This document shows, piece by piece, positions 1 through 11,700 of a stretch of DNA of 64,000 nt. Positions within the stretch are counted from its first letter, which is position 1. Each line of letters starts with the position of its first letter. The translations under genes were made by a program, and so were the position numbers. This DNA comes from Dallia pectoralis (lineage: Eukaryota; Chordata; Actinopteri; Esociformes; Umbridae), in contig CM055757.1 of the NCBI GenBank assembly GCA_029465975.1, positions 5,583,451-5,647,450 on the forward strand, read 5' to 3'. The notes beneath the pieces are model-generated. The model was not told the origin of the DNA. It searched no databases and saw nothing but the letters and a program-made list of their open reading frames with translations.

Positions 1-452
1 AACACACCTATCACATGCAAAACACACCACACACCACACAACCCCCCCACACACACACACACACCCACACACATACAACACACAAATACAACACACCTAC
101 CACATGCAAAACACACCACACACCACACAACCCCCCACACACACACACACAAATACAACACACCTATCACATGCAAAACACACCACACACCACACAACCC
201 CCCACACACACACACACACCCACACACATACAACACACAAATACAACACACCTACCACATGCAAAACACACCACACAACCCCCCCACACACACACACACA
301 CAACACACAAATACAACACACCTACCACATGCAAAACACAGACACACACACACACCCACATACATACAACACACAAATACAACACACCTATCACATGCAA
401 AACACACCACACACACATGCAAAACATCACACACACGCACACACACGCTAAC
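1..452. repeat. CA-rich composite minisatellite before a TIAM2 exon
   Basis: Units of roughly 100 bases mix CACATGCAAAACACACCAC, runs of C, (CA)n and ACACAAATACAACACACCTA. Four to five copies are seen and the array continues beyond the left edge. It stops about 30 bases before the acceptor of the TIAM2 exon at 482. Open frames across it (His/Thr- or Cys/Val-rich) are products of the repeat, not genes. Confidence 0.9.
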
Positions 453-481
453 CCATCCTTTTCCTCCCTCACGGCACCCAG

Positions 482-3400
482 AGGCCCTGAAAGCCATGGA
501 GAAGGTGGCCAGTCACATCAATGAGATGCAGAAGATCTACGAGGACTACGGATCTGTGTTTGACCAGCTGGTGGCGGAGCAGAGCAGCCTTGCCAAGGAG
601 GTAACCGTACAACCACAAACTTCCCTTACAGTAGCATTCATCCGTCTCACATCTCCAATCGAGCCACGTAGTCCGACTGAAACCAGCGCAGCCTCAATAT
701 GCTGCATAGCAAATCTGGGTCGGCTTGTTTTACTCCGGAAAACATCACGATGTGTTTTGTACCAGCCACGCATAGGTCTTCAATGTAAACCACAGAGAGC
801 AGTTGTGTGTGTGTGTGTGTGGCGGTGGGGTTCTGCCGGTTCTAGTCCCTCCACAGAGCGAAAGCGTTCCCTTGTCCCTCACATTCCTCCTCTCTCCCAG
901 GTCACGGAGCTTTCCATGGGAGAATTCCTCATGCATTCCTCTGTGGTCTGGCTCAACCCACACCCCTCGCTGGGACGCATGAGACGGGAGCCGGAGCTGA
1001 CCGTGTTTGGTGAGTCGGAAAAAGCCTCGGAACGGCCACTGGAGCATCATGGGAAATAGCTTGGCTCACCTTGGCCCCGGGGCAGTTGGCTGGCGGCCAC
1101 TCTATGGATGCCTTTTCCGTTTGAAATGCCGAGTCCACAGGCTTCAGACTAACTCATGTAAACACAACACAAATGGAATTAGCAGCCAGTAGATCAAAGT
1201 CTTGTACCAAAATGGTAATGACACTGTTACTTGGGGCTGTGTGGAGGTACTGCCGTGCCAATATGCCGCGTACTCGCATCTTAAATGCTTCTGAAGGGGT
1301 GGATTTGCGTGTGCGTTCGTGTGTATATATTTATACTGGCGTTCACCTCTGAAGTTCGTATGCTGTTCTCTCATCAGTGTTCAAGAAGGCAGTGATACTT
1401 GTCTACAGGGAGTTCAACAAGCTCAAGAAGAAGATGGTGAGTCCTCTCCATCACTCTCGTTCACTGTACGCGTTTGAAGTCAGCAGTGCCTAACAGCTCT
1501 CTCTTCGTGTGTGTGTGTGTCTCTGTGTCTCTGTGTGTGTGCGTGTGCGTGTGTAGACGGCCCCTCGCTCTGCACACTCCCATGGACCCCCAGATCCCTT
1601 CAAGTTCCGCTGGCTCATCCCACTCTCTGCTCTGCAAGTCCGACTAGGCACTGCTACAGGTGAGTGAGCCGGAGACACACACACACGCCCTTCTGGCTCT
1701 AATTAATTAGCAGACATCACATTCTGTTGAGTGTATATTTAGATGTTTCATTCAGAGGATCTCCTCCAATCCTTCAAGGCTCTGAGACTAACTTCATCTG
1801 GGAACTGATACATACCAAGTCTGAACGTGAAGGACGGCCAGAGACGGTCTTCCAGCTGTGTAGCAGGTAACAGAGATCTGTACACCACGTATCTATAGCT
1901 AACAGAGATCTGTACACCACGTATCTATAGCTAACAGAGATCTGTACACCACGTATCTATAGCTAACAGAGATCTGTACACCACATATCTATAGCTAACA
2001 GAGATCTGTACACCACGTATCTATAGCTAACAGAGATCTGTACACCACGTATCTATAGCTAACAGAGATCTGTACACCACGTATCTATAGCTAACAGAGA
2101 TCTGTACACCACGTATCTATAGCTAACAGAGATCTGTACACCACGTATCTATAGCTAACAGAGATCTGTACACCACGTATCTATAGCTAACAGAGATCTG
2201 TACACCACGTATCTATAGCTGAGGCCCCCGAGGGCCACTCAGTGTGCAGCTCCTCATCCCTGGCTTTTAATCAGAGGTTGAATTTTACAAGGTCAGAGGG
2301 CTGAATGGACTGTATCCAATCAGTGGGTCATTGAGTGTCCGAGGGACCCTGTGGTCCTGGAGGGCTGGAGTGGTTCTAGGCTTATATTGGCCCCTTTCTA
2401 CCAGGCCGTGGTGATAATACAGACTCCTCCCAGAGTGTGGTGATAATACAGACTCCTCCCACCGTGTGGTGATAATACAGACTCCTCCCAGAGTGTGGTG
2501 ATAATACAGACTCCTCCCACCGTGTGGTGATAATACAGACTCCTCCCGGCTCTCTTCACAGCGCCCCGGAGAGTAAAGTCCCCCTGATCAAGGTCATCCG
2601 CTCCATCCTTCGAGATAACGCCAGACGGAATATGCTGCCGACCGACCGAACGAGCAAAGAGCACCTCACCCCCCTCCGCCGGACCCTGCCCTCGTCTGCC
2701 AGGATAGGTGGGTCCCTACATCCATGAAATAACACCGCTTTCATTTTCATCTCTACACTTTAAATTCAAAACCACAGTCGTTGATTTGCTGTACTGTTCC
2801 TCCCCCAATCTCTCCCACTTCCTGTCCCCCCGACCAGGTTCATCCAGAGCCTCCTGGCTGTGTAAGAAGTCCCAGCTTGCTCTCCCCACCCCATCTGACA
2901 CCCTGAAACCCGGCCACCCGGACTCGGACGAGGGCAGCCTGAGCAGCCAAACCCAGAGCTCCTCTGCAGCTCCCGCAGGCACTGACCCCATACGGCCCAA
3001 GACACCGCCCGCCCAACAGGCGTTGTCCTGCGGCTCCCGGGGCGGCAAGCGCCCCTCTGGCTCCAGCTCCGTTAAAGAGTCAGACATACTGAGCGACGAG
3101 GACGACGGCGAATTCAGTGAGGCCGGGGGACGCGCGGAGGAGCAAGGAGGTCCCCCGAGGAGCGCCATCGAAGCCCAGTTCGCCAGACTGAGGCTGACTG
3201 AGGAGGCGGTGTCCTCCTTGTCACCGGCCCCGCGGGTGCAACCGGAGGGAGCGGAGGTGGACACGCCGGAGAGTCTGCCCAAGGTGGGTCCGGGCCACTA
3301 CTGCAACGGGAAGAGGAAACCCTGCAGGGTCCGGCGACGCAGTCGCTCCCTGGACAGCCAGACGGACTTGGCAGCCGTGGACCTCAATGCTTTGCTGGAG

Positions 3401-3502
3401 AGAGATTTCAGCATACATAGTCTCACGTCTGTGGTCAACGAGGACTGTTTCTACAGCGTTACAGACACCAGCAGTGCTCCCAGTTCCGCCCCGGGCCAGT
3501 GA
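482..3502 (+). CDS. tiam2: TIAM2 (STEF) Rac1 guanine-nucleotide exchange factor, last seven coding exons (5' part outside window)
   Basis: Coding exons read 482-600, 901-1009, 1378-1436, 1557-1659, 1758-1866, 2562-2707 and 2838-3502 (TGA at 3500-3502). All have GT donors and AG acceptors, and the phases join without a break (about 436 codons). Exon 1 here (KVASHINEMQKIYEDYG) is the last helix of the DH domain. The next five exons form the C-terminal PH domain (VTELSMGEFLMHSS, VFKKAVILVY, FKFRWLIPLSALQVRLG, FIWELIHTKSE, IRSILRDNARR). The last exon is the acidic, Ser-rich tail with DSDEGSLSS, KESDILSDEDD and LTSVVNEDCFY. These tail motifs match TIAM2 rather than TIAM1 from my knowledge of the family. 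Known role: the DH-PH module activates Rac1 at the plasma membrane in neurite growth and migration. The fifth acceptor is taken at the second AG (after 1757), because only that choice keeps the frame. Convergent with TFB1M, as in human. Confidence 0.93.
1868..2220. repeat. 32-bp minisatellite starting at a TIAM2 splice donor (about 11 copies)
   Basis: The unit contains AACAGAGATCTGTACACCAC followed by GTATCTATAGCT. About 11 almost identical copies start directly at the donor of the TIAM2 exon ending at 1866, so the donor GTAACAG is the first copy's version of the unit's GCTAACAG. Confidence 0.95.
2405..2549. repeat. 29-bp minisatellite ending at a TIAM2 acceptor (about 5 copies)
   Basis: The unit has core GTGATAATACAGACTCCTCC, with copies alternating between CAGAGT and CACCGT endings. 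The last copy runs into the pyrimidine tract of the acceptor at 2561, about 12 bases from the exon. Confidence 0.92.
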
Positions 3503-4470
3503 TACGGGAGAAACCCATCGCGGTATGAGAACTCATGGGTTTGTTCTGCCAGAGCAGGTTCAGATCGGCCTCGGTTCTGTTCAAGTTCCACTGTGTTGAT
3601 GTCGGAGCGTACATTAGGCGGATCCCGGCTTCTCAGCTATTATGCACAGGTGTAAAGGACACAATTACCAGCTGCCTTTTGCTCAGCAAAAAAATGTCTC
3701 CCTCTAGGGAGAGACAGAGGTGACCCTGTCTTTATTAATGACTGCAATTAATCTGCTGAGCACTGATGCGCTGCCTCCAACCAGCCCAGCTCCACCCAGA
3801 TCAGCTCCACCCAGATCAGCACAGCCCAGCTGTCCTTTTAGAAGGGCCCAATCATATGAACTGGCTTTATCTCCTCTGGTTCACATGGGGGAGTGCTATG
3901 ATGGATAGACTGCTGTTAATTTCACCAGTCAGCAAGAAGGAGTTGAGGATTTTACTATAGACTGTTAAGACGTGTCTTTTAAATTCAAATCTGAATGAAG
4001 AACAGGACATGTTTGTGTTCCTTCCTCCGAATATTACTTCAACAGATGCAACAAGAGGGAGACCTACTTGAGTTGTGTCCGATAGAAACTGCCTGATAAA
4101 ACGGTTCCTCTGTATTTTGCTCTGTTGAATTTTTTTTTTTTGCGACATAACATTTTGTTTGGCAAAATGAACACACCCCAGAATAGGCATGAATTGTGAC
4201 TGCCTCGCTGTATTTCGTGCACTAAACTACACTGTTTGCCCGTGTTTGCAATCTTCATTTCATTTGTACATCATGGGATTTTGTTTTTTAAAGCAATGCT
4301 TATTTATTGAGTTAGTTTTACATTTTTATTGCTTTGCAAAATATTGGGATACGGCTTGAAGAATAGAAGAAATGATGTATGACGATTTTCTTCCCCAGCC
4401 TGCCAAAGTGTATGTTCCAATGTACACTTATGCATTGTTAAAATAAATCAACTTGACTGAATCCAAACTG
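3503..4470 (+). other. tiam2: TIAM2 3' untranslated region
   Basis: The stretch after the TIAM2 stop has no conserved reading frame and becomes AT-rich. The first good poly(A) signal, AATAAA, is at 4442-4447, followed by a GT-rich stretch. The end given here is inferred from that signal, and use of the later signals would extend it to about 4870. Confidence 0.5.
4442..4447 (+). promoter_or_regulatory. Candidate poly(A) signal of TIAM2 (proximal)
   Basis: AATAAA about 940 bases after the TIAM2 stop, followed by GT-rich sequence. Two further AATAAA hexamers on the same strand, at 4635-4640 and 4841-4846, could give longer 3' ends. The last is also followed by a GT-rich stretch. Confidence 0.45.
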
Positions 4471-4840
4471 TGTTGTCAACTTTCCCAGGCTGCTGCAGCT
4501 ATTCCCGATTTTTTTCTTTCTCCGTTGTTGTGTACATAACATTTCTTGAAACGAGTTGTACTGTAACTTAATTTAAACCTCTTATATTCATACACATACT
4601 TGACATTGTACAGGTACAAACGGCTGTAACTTGCAATAAATACCAATACCTGGTGCTACGGTAAATCAGGATTTTTACTCACTGTTATTTATTTTGCCGT
4701 TGCATCTTGAAGATACTGGGGTGAGTTCATCTCTGTCAATTTGCCACACTCACCGGACTTTGCCGTCTCAACTGAAGTGTAGACCTGCCTTAAATGCTAC
4801 AATACCAATGAATGTAAAACAGCCATGGAACTGTTTTATA

Positions 4841-4846
4841 AATAAA
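4841..4846 (+). promoter_or_regulatory. Candidate distal poly(A) signal of TIAM2
   Basis: AATAAA followed within about 20 bases by a TCTGTGAGTG-type GT-rich element, the arrangement expected for a cleavage site. Which of the three signals is used cannot be told from sequence. Confidence 0.35.
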
Positions 4847-4870
4847 CATTTTAATCTGTGAGTGCTCGTT

Positions 4871-5599
4871 TCATCCAGTTGTATTTCTGGCTGCCGCGGT
4901 CTATCTTTAAGAAAGTGTATTCATCTCAGAAGCTCTGGTTCGGTTGACAAGCGAGGCACTGAGAAGATGAGAGTGCATTTGATTTCCAGCGCTGTCCCAA
5001 AGCTGTGTTTGCTCTTTCTTGTCGAGGAGCTGTCAAATAAACCTTGTTCTCAAATAATGAAGCAAAATCTACCCTGATTCATGCGAGTAGACAAGTGACA
5101 GAGTAGAAAGAAACAATCACTGGTAACTGCATATAATACGACATATTTCATACATCCATTTATGAAACCATAACTAATAATTGTACCACAATCACTTACA
5201 AAACCTTTTCAAAACAGGTAGCCAATTTCGATAACATTTTCTTCAATACTTTGATGAATATATGATTGCAGTGTTACCTTCCACTTTTATTTGTTAAATG
5301 TTACCTTATCCCTTAATATTATTGCAGTGAGAATTACCTTTCCGAATAAAAAAGCATTTTTTCCCACATTCTTTTAATAAAGCACATACGAGTCCTCACT
5401 GAAGATTATAGGATTGCAGAAGCCTCATCAGAAGCTGACAACGTTCAAACAGCACTTCCCTTCATCCACGTCCCTCACCTCCCCCTTCTACTCCCCAGTG
5501 GGTGAGACAGAAGAAGTGGGAAGAATGGCCTGAATACCGTCATTGTGTTCTTATTCTCCAGACGTGCCAGAATCCAACCATACAGCGGTGTTATGCAGG
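4871..5599. other. TIAM2-TFB1M convergent intergenic segment, no gene seen
   Basis: Moderately AT-rich sequence with no coding exon recognised. It may hold the TFB1M 3' end: on the - strand AATAAA reads at 5291-5286 and ATTAAA near 5379. If either is used, the 23-bp satellite to the right lies in the TFB1M 3' UTR. Confidence 0.4.
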
Positions 5600-6520
5600 T
5601 ATTCACTGACTCCATCCTCTAGTATTCACTGACTCCATCCTCTAGTATTCACTGACTCCATCCTCTCTAGTATTCACTGACTCCATCCTCTCTAGTATTC
5701 ACTGACTCCATCCTCTAGTATTCACTGACTCCATCCTCTAGTATTCACTGACTCCATCCTCTAGTATTCACTGACTCCATCCTCTAGTATTCACTGACTC
5801 CATCCTCTAGTATTCACTGACTCCATCCTCTAGTATTCACTGACTCCATCCTCTCTAGTATTCACTGACTCCATCCTCTGGTATTCACTGACTCCATCCT
5901 CTAGTATTCACTGACTCCATCCTCTGGTATTCACTGACTCCATCCTCTAGTATTCACTGACTCCATCCTCTGGTATTCACTGACTCCATCCTCTGGTATT
6001 CACTGACTCCATCCTCTAGTATTCACTGACTCCATCCTCTCTAGTATTCACTGACTCCATCCTCTCTAGTATTCACTGACTCCATCCTCTAGTATTCACT
6101 GACTCCATCCTCTCTAGTATTCACTGACTCCATCCTCTCTAGTATTCACTGACTCCATCCTCTAGTATTCACTGACTCCATCCTCTAGTATTCACTGACT
6201 CCATCCTCTAGTATTCACTGACTCCATCCTCTAGTATTCACTGAGTCCATCCTCTAGTATTCACTGACTCCATCCTCTAGTATTCACTGACTCCATCCTC
6301 TGGTATTCACTGACTCCATCCTCTGGTATTCACTGACTCCATCCTCTGGTATTCACTGACTCCATCCTCTGGTATTCACTGACTCCATCCTCTAGTATTC
6401 ACTGACTCCATCCTCTGGTATTCACTGACTCCATCCTCTGGTATTCACTGACTCCATCCTCTCCAGTATTCACTGACTCCATCCTCTCCAGTATTCACTG
6501 ACTCCATCCTCTAGTATTCA
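5600..6520. repeat. 23-bp minisatellite in the TFB1M 3' flank (about 39 copies)
   Basis: The unit is TATTCACTGACTCCATCCTC plus TAG. Common variants are TGG for TAG and a 4-base insertion (TCTC TAG or TCTC CAG). The array ends about 80 bases from the TFB1M stop codon and may be transcribed in its 3' UTR. Confidence 0.96.
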
Positions 6521-6598
6521 TCCACCCACTCAGCACCTCCTGGAGACCAAAGAAAGGTTATTAAAAATGCATGCGTGTGCCAGGTGGAAATGTCATCG

Positions 6599-8718
6599 CT
6601 AAGAGCAGTCTGCTGTCCCGACCGGACCATTAGACTCTTCCACTACGCCCTGTCTTGTTTTCCTGTGCAGGTGTTTTAGCCGGAGCTCCTCTCTGAAGTC
6701 GTAGGTGAGGAGGTTCTGGTACTCTGAGCAGAGGCGACTGTACACGTCCGCCAGAGCTTTGAAGTCAGCGATCTTCAGCTCGGTTGGTCGCCGGGTGGGA
6801 TCGACGTCTGCCTCACACATCATCTGCCCCGCCAGCTCCAGCCTCTGGGCCTCTGGGAACAGCATTCTGGGAAAACAACACAGTCTCAGGTGGCTTCCTG
6901 TGCATCAACTCACGGGGGGGGCAAAACGAAAATTCTGTGTGAAGAAAAAGTGTTATAGTGGTAAAGCGCTGTAGTGCCAGATATCTCCTTCACACATTGT
7001 TCAAGACAGATTTACACTAACGTTCTCCTGCCTCGTCTTCTCATGACTCTCAGATGAATCATATTTACTGTGATCTTCTTCTGGAACCCGGGCCTATGTC
7101 CTGCCTACGTCCTGCCTACGTCCACTCCTCACCAGGCATCGCGGAGGAGGCGCTACCTCAAGAGCTGGTCAAAGTTATACTGAGAGTTGACTTTATAGTG
7201 GCATACACTAACGGCCGAAAACATTATGACTGCATGTGAGGCAAATAACTTGAATCATCTCTTAACAAGGGGCACATGGCAGGAGTAAAGACCTGACAGG
7301 GCCAAATTATTATGGCCAGACAGTTGGGTCAGCATCTTTCAGAAGGTTTGTGGAGTGCTCCAGGTCAGCACTGGTGAGTACCGTTTGACTGTGGTTTGAG
7401 GAGTGCTCCAGGTCAGCACTGGTGAGTACCGTTTGACTGTGGTTTGAGGAGTGCTCCAGGTCAGCACTGGTGAGTACCGTTTGACTGTGGTTTGTGGAGT
7501 GCTCCAGGTCAGCACTGGTGAGTACCGTTTGACTGTGGTTTGAGGAGTGCTCCAGGTCAGCACTGGTGAGTACCGTTTGACTGTGGTTTGAGGAGTGCTC
7601 CAGGTCAGCACTGGTGAGAACCGTTTGACTGTGGTTTGTGGAGTGCTCCAGGTCAGCACTGGTGAGAACCGTTTGACTGTGGTTTGTGGAGTGCTCCAGG
7701 TCAGCACTGGTGAGAACCGTTTGACTGTGGTTTGAGGAGTGCTCCAGGTCAGCACTGGTGAGAACCGTTTGACTGTGGTTTGAGGAGTGCTCCAGGTCAG
7801 CACTGGTGAGAACCGTTTGACTGTGGTTTGAGGACGCTCTGGGTAATGTTCTGCTGGGTAACCCTGGGACTGGGTGTTCATGTGGATGTCAATCTGACAC
7901 ATTCCACCTACCTACACGTGGCTGCAGACCAAATACACCCCTACATGGTAACGGTATTCCCTGAAGGCAGTGGCCTCTGTCAGCAGGATAATGTGCCCTC
8001 TGTCACACTGCACACAATGTTCAGAAATGGGTTGAGGAACACGATGGAGAGTTAAGGTGGCCTCCAAATTCCCCAGATCATCTGATTGAGCATCTGTGGA
8101 ATGTTCTGGACCGACAAGTCCGATCCCCGAAGTCTCCAACTCACAACTGACAGGACTTGACAGGATCTGCTGCTAATGCCTTGGTGCCAGGTACCACAGG
8201 ACACCTTCACTAATGTCTTGGTGCCAGATACCACAGGACACCTTCACTAATGCCTTGGTGCCAGGTACCACAGGACACCTTCACTAATGCCTTGATTGCC
8301 AGGTACCACAGGACACCTTCACTAATGCCTTGGTTGCCAGGTACCACAGGACACCTTCACTAATGTCTTGGTGCCAGATACCACAGGACACCTTCAGGGG
8401 TCTCGTAGAGTCTGTGTTTTGGCAGGTCGGCGCTGTTTTATGGACACAGAGGACCGACAACATATTGGTCATAATGATTTGGCTCATCGGTGTGTGTGAG
8501 AGAGAGGCAGGAGGAATCATGCAGAAGGACGAGGAGAACGGAAACGTTAAGAGTTGAGTATGACCCCATAGGAGGAGAAATATTGCTTACTCGATTCCTT
8601 TGTGGCAGTGCTTTCTCCGGAACTGGAAGACATTTCGGACTACTTTTTCCACCAGCTTGAATGGCTGCTGGATCTGGGGCTGAGCCAGAGGCGTGAAGTG
8701 TACCACCCCCACATCGAC

Positions 8719-8762
<44 letters not shown>

Positions 8763-11700
8763 ACAAACAGAGAATGTGGGTGAGGAAAAACAGAGAGCGG
8801 TGGAGGGAACAGATGACGAAGCACGCCATGTATCGCAAGCCAGTTCCGGTTGCCACAGTAACACCTGTGCAGGAGAACAGAAAGCCCACCCACTTCCTGT
8901 CACGCTGCCACTCAGGCGGCGCCTGGCAAGACATGACGCGATCAAACGCACTTCTCCCCTACCCTGAATGTGTTTGGTTTCTGTGGGTCCAGTGACGTGC
9001 CCAGGAGCGCTGAGCTAGTATGAAACACAAGTTCCACCATGTAGCCGTCTGCCTGCCTGTCTTACTGCCTGTCTCCTGACCCTGCTGTCAGAGCCAAGCT
9101 GATGACAAACTGTTGATGCAATTGTGCCAAACTCGGCAGAGCTTATTCACATCTCTTGCTATTGCTCCTCCTCCCAAACTCCCCCCCTCCCCCTCCACCC
9201 ATCCCCTAATTCACTCCTCTTCTTCCCCCTCTCCGAGGGAATTGAGCACCTCACAAAAAGGACAACAACTCCTCTGACAGATTTGTTGTTGGAATGCAAA
9301 GATTCCTCCCTCCCTCTTACATGATGACGCTTCCAGGGAGGTCTAATGCAGAGCTTCCCTACCCTCCCTCCCTCACCCATATACCCTCCCTGACTCACCC
9401 CCCTCCCTCCCTAACCCACCCACCCAACCACGCACCCGACCAGACTTACAACACAACCGGACTGAGGCTTGGAGCTACAAACCAATGACACGAAAGCACT
9501 TACAGGGCCTGTCTTCCCCGGCTAATTACTTGGTTTCTGTAGTGAATACCTAAAGGACTGACTGACTGATTAACTGACTGACTGGCTCTTGGCAGGCAGC
9601 GGAGAGAAGATGCAGTCAGAAACAACAGCATCACAACAGACAGAGGAACACCACAGACCAGCCAGCGGGAGCCAGTCTGGAGACAGTGACACACTAACAC
9701 TTATAAAGGTGTGTGAGACAGGATCCAATAGGAGCTACAGGATATAGAGTGGATGGAAAACAAACACAGGTACGTGAGGGCGTTTCATTTACAGCAGAGC
9801 AGCCCGGCTGAAACCACCTGGACCCAACAACCTCTAGCAGTTCCCTCTGTGTCTGGGTTCTGACTCCTACAGATCCATTTGTTATTCTGGGATATGGAAC
9901 AGGATTGGCAGGATTATTAAGGGAGGACGTGACTGAGGTAACAGAATGTGTTTTTTTGATTAACCCACTGGGTGCGGTTGGGAACCATATCGTGGTGCAG
10001 TGGGGAACCATATTGTGGTGCAGTGGGGAACCATATTGAGGTGCAGTGGGGAACATATCGTGGTGCAGTGGGGAACCATATCGTGGTGCAGTGGGGAACC
10101 ATATCGTGGTGCAGTGGGGAACCATATCGTGGTGCCGCTACATTGTTAACACTACAGACACGTGCAGCCAACTTCTGAGATGCCCCAGGTAGAGGGAAGG
10201 CTTCTAGACACCAGTTGTACTAGGCATTCAGCAGGATCGCTTCGTGAGATACGACGGCTGAAAAGGGCAACCGTGACAGAAGCCACCATGAGAGATTGAG
10301 TCATCTGCCACATTAGAAAAATAAATTCTTCCACCTGCCACCGTGAGATGCCAGAGTAAATGGGGAGTCAGGGAGGGCTCCCCCACGTACTGCTAGGGCA
10401 GTCTGCCTGACCAAACACCGCCATCTCCCCTCCCCCAGAGTAAAGGGGGAGTCAGGGAGGGCTCCCCCACATCCTGATAGGCTAGGCTGCCTGACCAAAC
10501 ACCGCCACCTCCCCTCCCCCAGAGTGATCTCGCATCAACCCACCATCTGGTCTGGAGAGGTAATAGAAAAGGAAGCCTTTATTTTCACTCTCCTGAAGTA
10601 ATTAGGCCATTTATATTCCTCACGTGATGATTTAAGAGGAGCAGAGGGAAGTCAATAGTCTGACTATACGAGCAGCAGCATTTCAGCCATTGGCTTGTCC
10701 GAGTCACTTTGGCTTGTGATTTATGAGTAGCCCCACTACATGCCTCCACTGGGTGCTCTGCTGAAATATATCCCCCCACCACCCCCACCGCTATTCATCA
10801 TCCTTTGAACCTTAACACGCGAGAAACTTCCATCCTAAATCACGCACCACTTCAAATTGCACTTCAGCGCTTGGTAAAATGCGCCCACTCAGATGGTCTG
10901 CATGCGATGTGAGACAGAGGAGAGATCCAGGTGACTTATTGACCTGAAGGGATCTGAATATCTGGCCCTCGCTGTCATCCCTCAACCGTCATCCCCACAG
11001 CCAGTGGGAGTCAGCTGAGGGCTGAACGGATGAGACCGGCCGGACGAGACCAGGTGGACGAGACGAATATGAATTTTACCAGCGATTAATGTTGTGATGA
11101 CTAGGCATTTTAGGGCAGGAACACGCTAATCATGACCTCTCAATTTATTTCGCTACTCCATATTGGCTCGTTATACAGGGATCGACACGGCAACCCAACA
11201 GCTTCCATTATTGTCAACTTTGTTCTGCCAAGACTTAGAACCGGGACCGGGTATTCTCTTACTCACAAATACTGAATGTGAATGACGTAACGCAACAAAT
11301 AATTATTTAAATATTTGTAAAAAACAAATCACAGATGAACATATGTCCCTATAAATAATTTCTCACGTGCACCCTTAGACTGTATAAAGATATGGACGTA
11401 GTATCTGTGACGTCACACGTAGGTTTCTGAAGACCGTTTTTGAAGCCTAAAGTGGGCGTAGCCGACCGCCGCCATCTTGGCAGCGCGTCACTCCCGGATA
11501 AACGAAAATGGTCAAAGAGGCGGTACGTGGATGGAGCTGAGGAGCCTGGATGCTGTTTACTGAGTAATTATAGGCTAATTTCTTACACATATCTTTGAGG
11601 ACATGTTACGCTATTTATGAAAATGCAGGCATCCGGTAATGCGGGAATCCGCTGGACACACCCTTAATTATGCAGAACTTTAAATATTAATCAACTAAAC

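Larger units (their letters stand above)
7204..8494 (+). mobile_element. Decayed Tc1/mariner-like transposon copy 1, with two internal minisatellites
   Basis: The left end TACACTAACGGCCGAAAACA and right end (TTGGCTCATCGGTGT) are diverged inverted versions of each other. Internal sequence matches a widespread fish Tc1-like transposase gene as I recall it: GGGCCAAATTATTATGGCC, AATGTTCTGCTGGGTAACC, CAGCAGGATAATGTGCCC, CCTCCAAATTCCCCAGATC and CAAGTCCGATCC follow in the expected order. Several frameshifts and stops make it a pseudogene. Part of the helix-turn-helix coding region is lost and replaced by a 48-bp satellite (7343-7831), and the 3' part holds a 37-bp satellite (8175-8396). Confidence 0.82.

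Noticed and set aside
2716..3282. 188-codon frame antisense to the last TIAM2 exon
   Set aside because: Shadow frame on the reverse of a well-supported coding exon.
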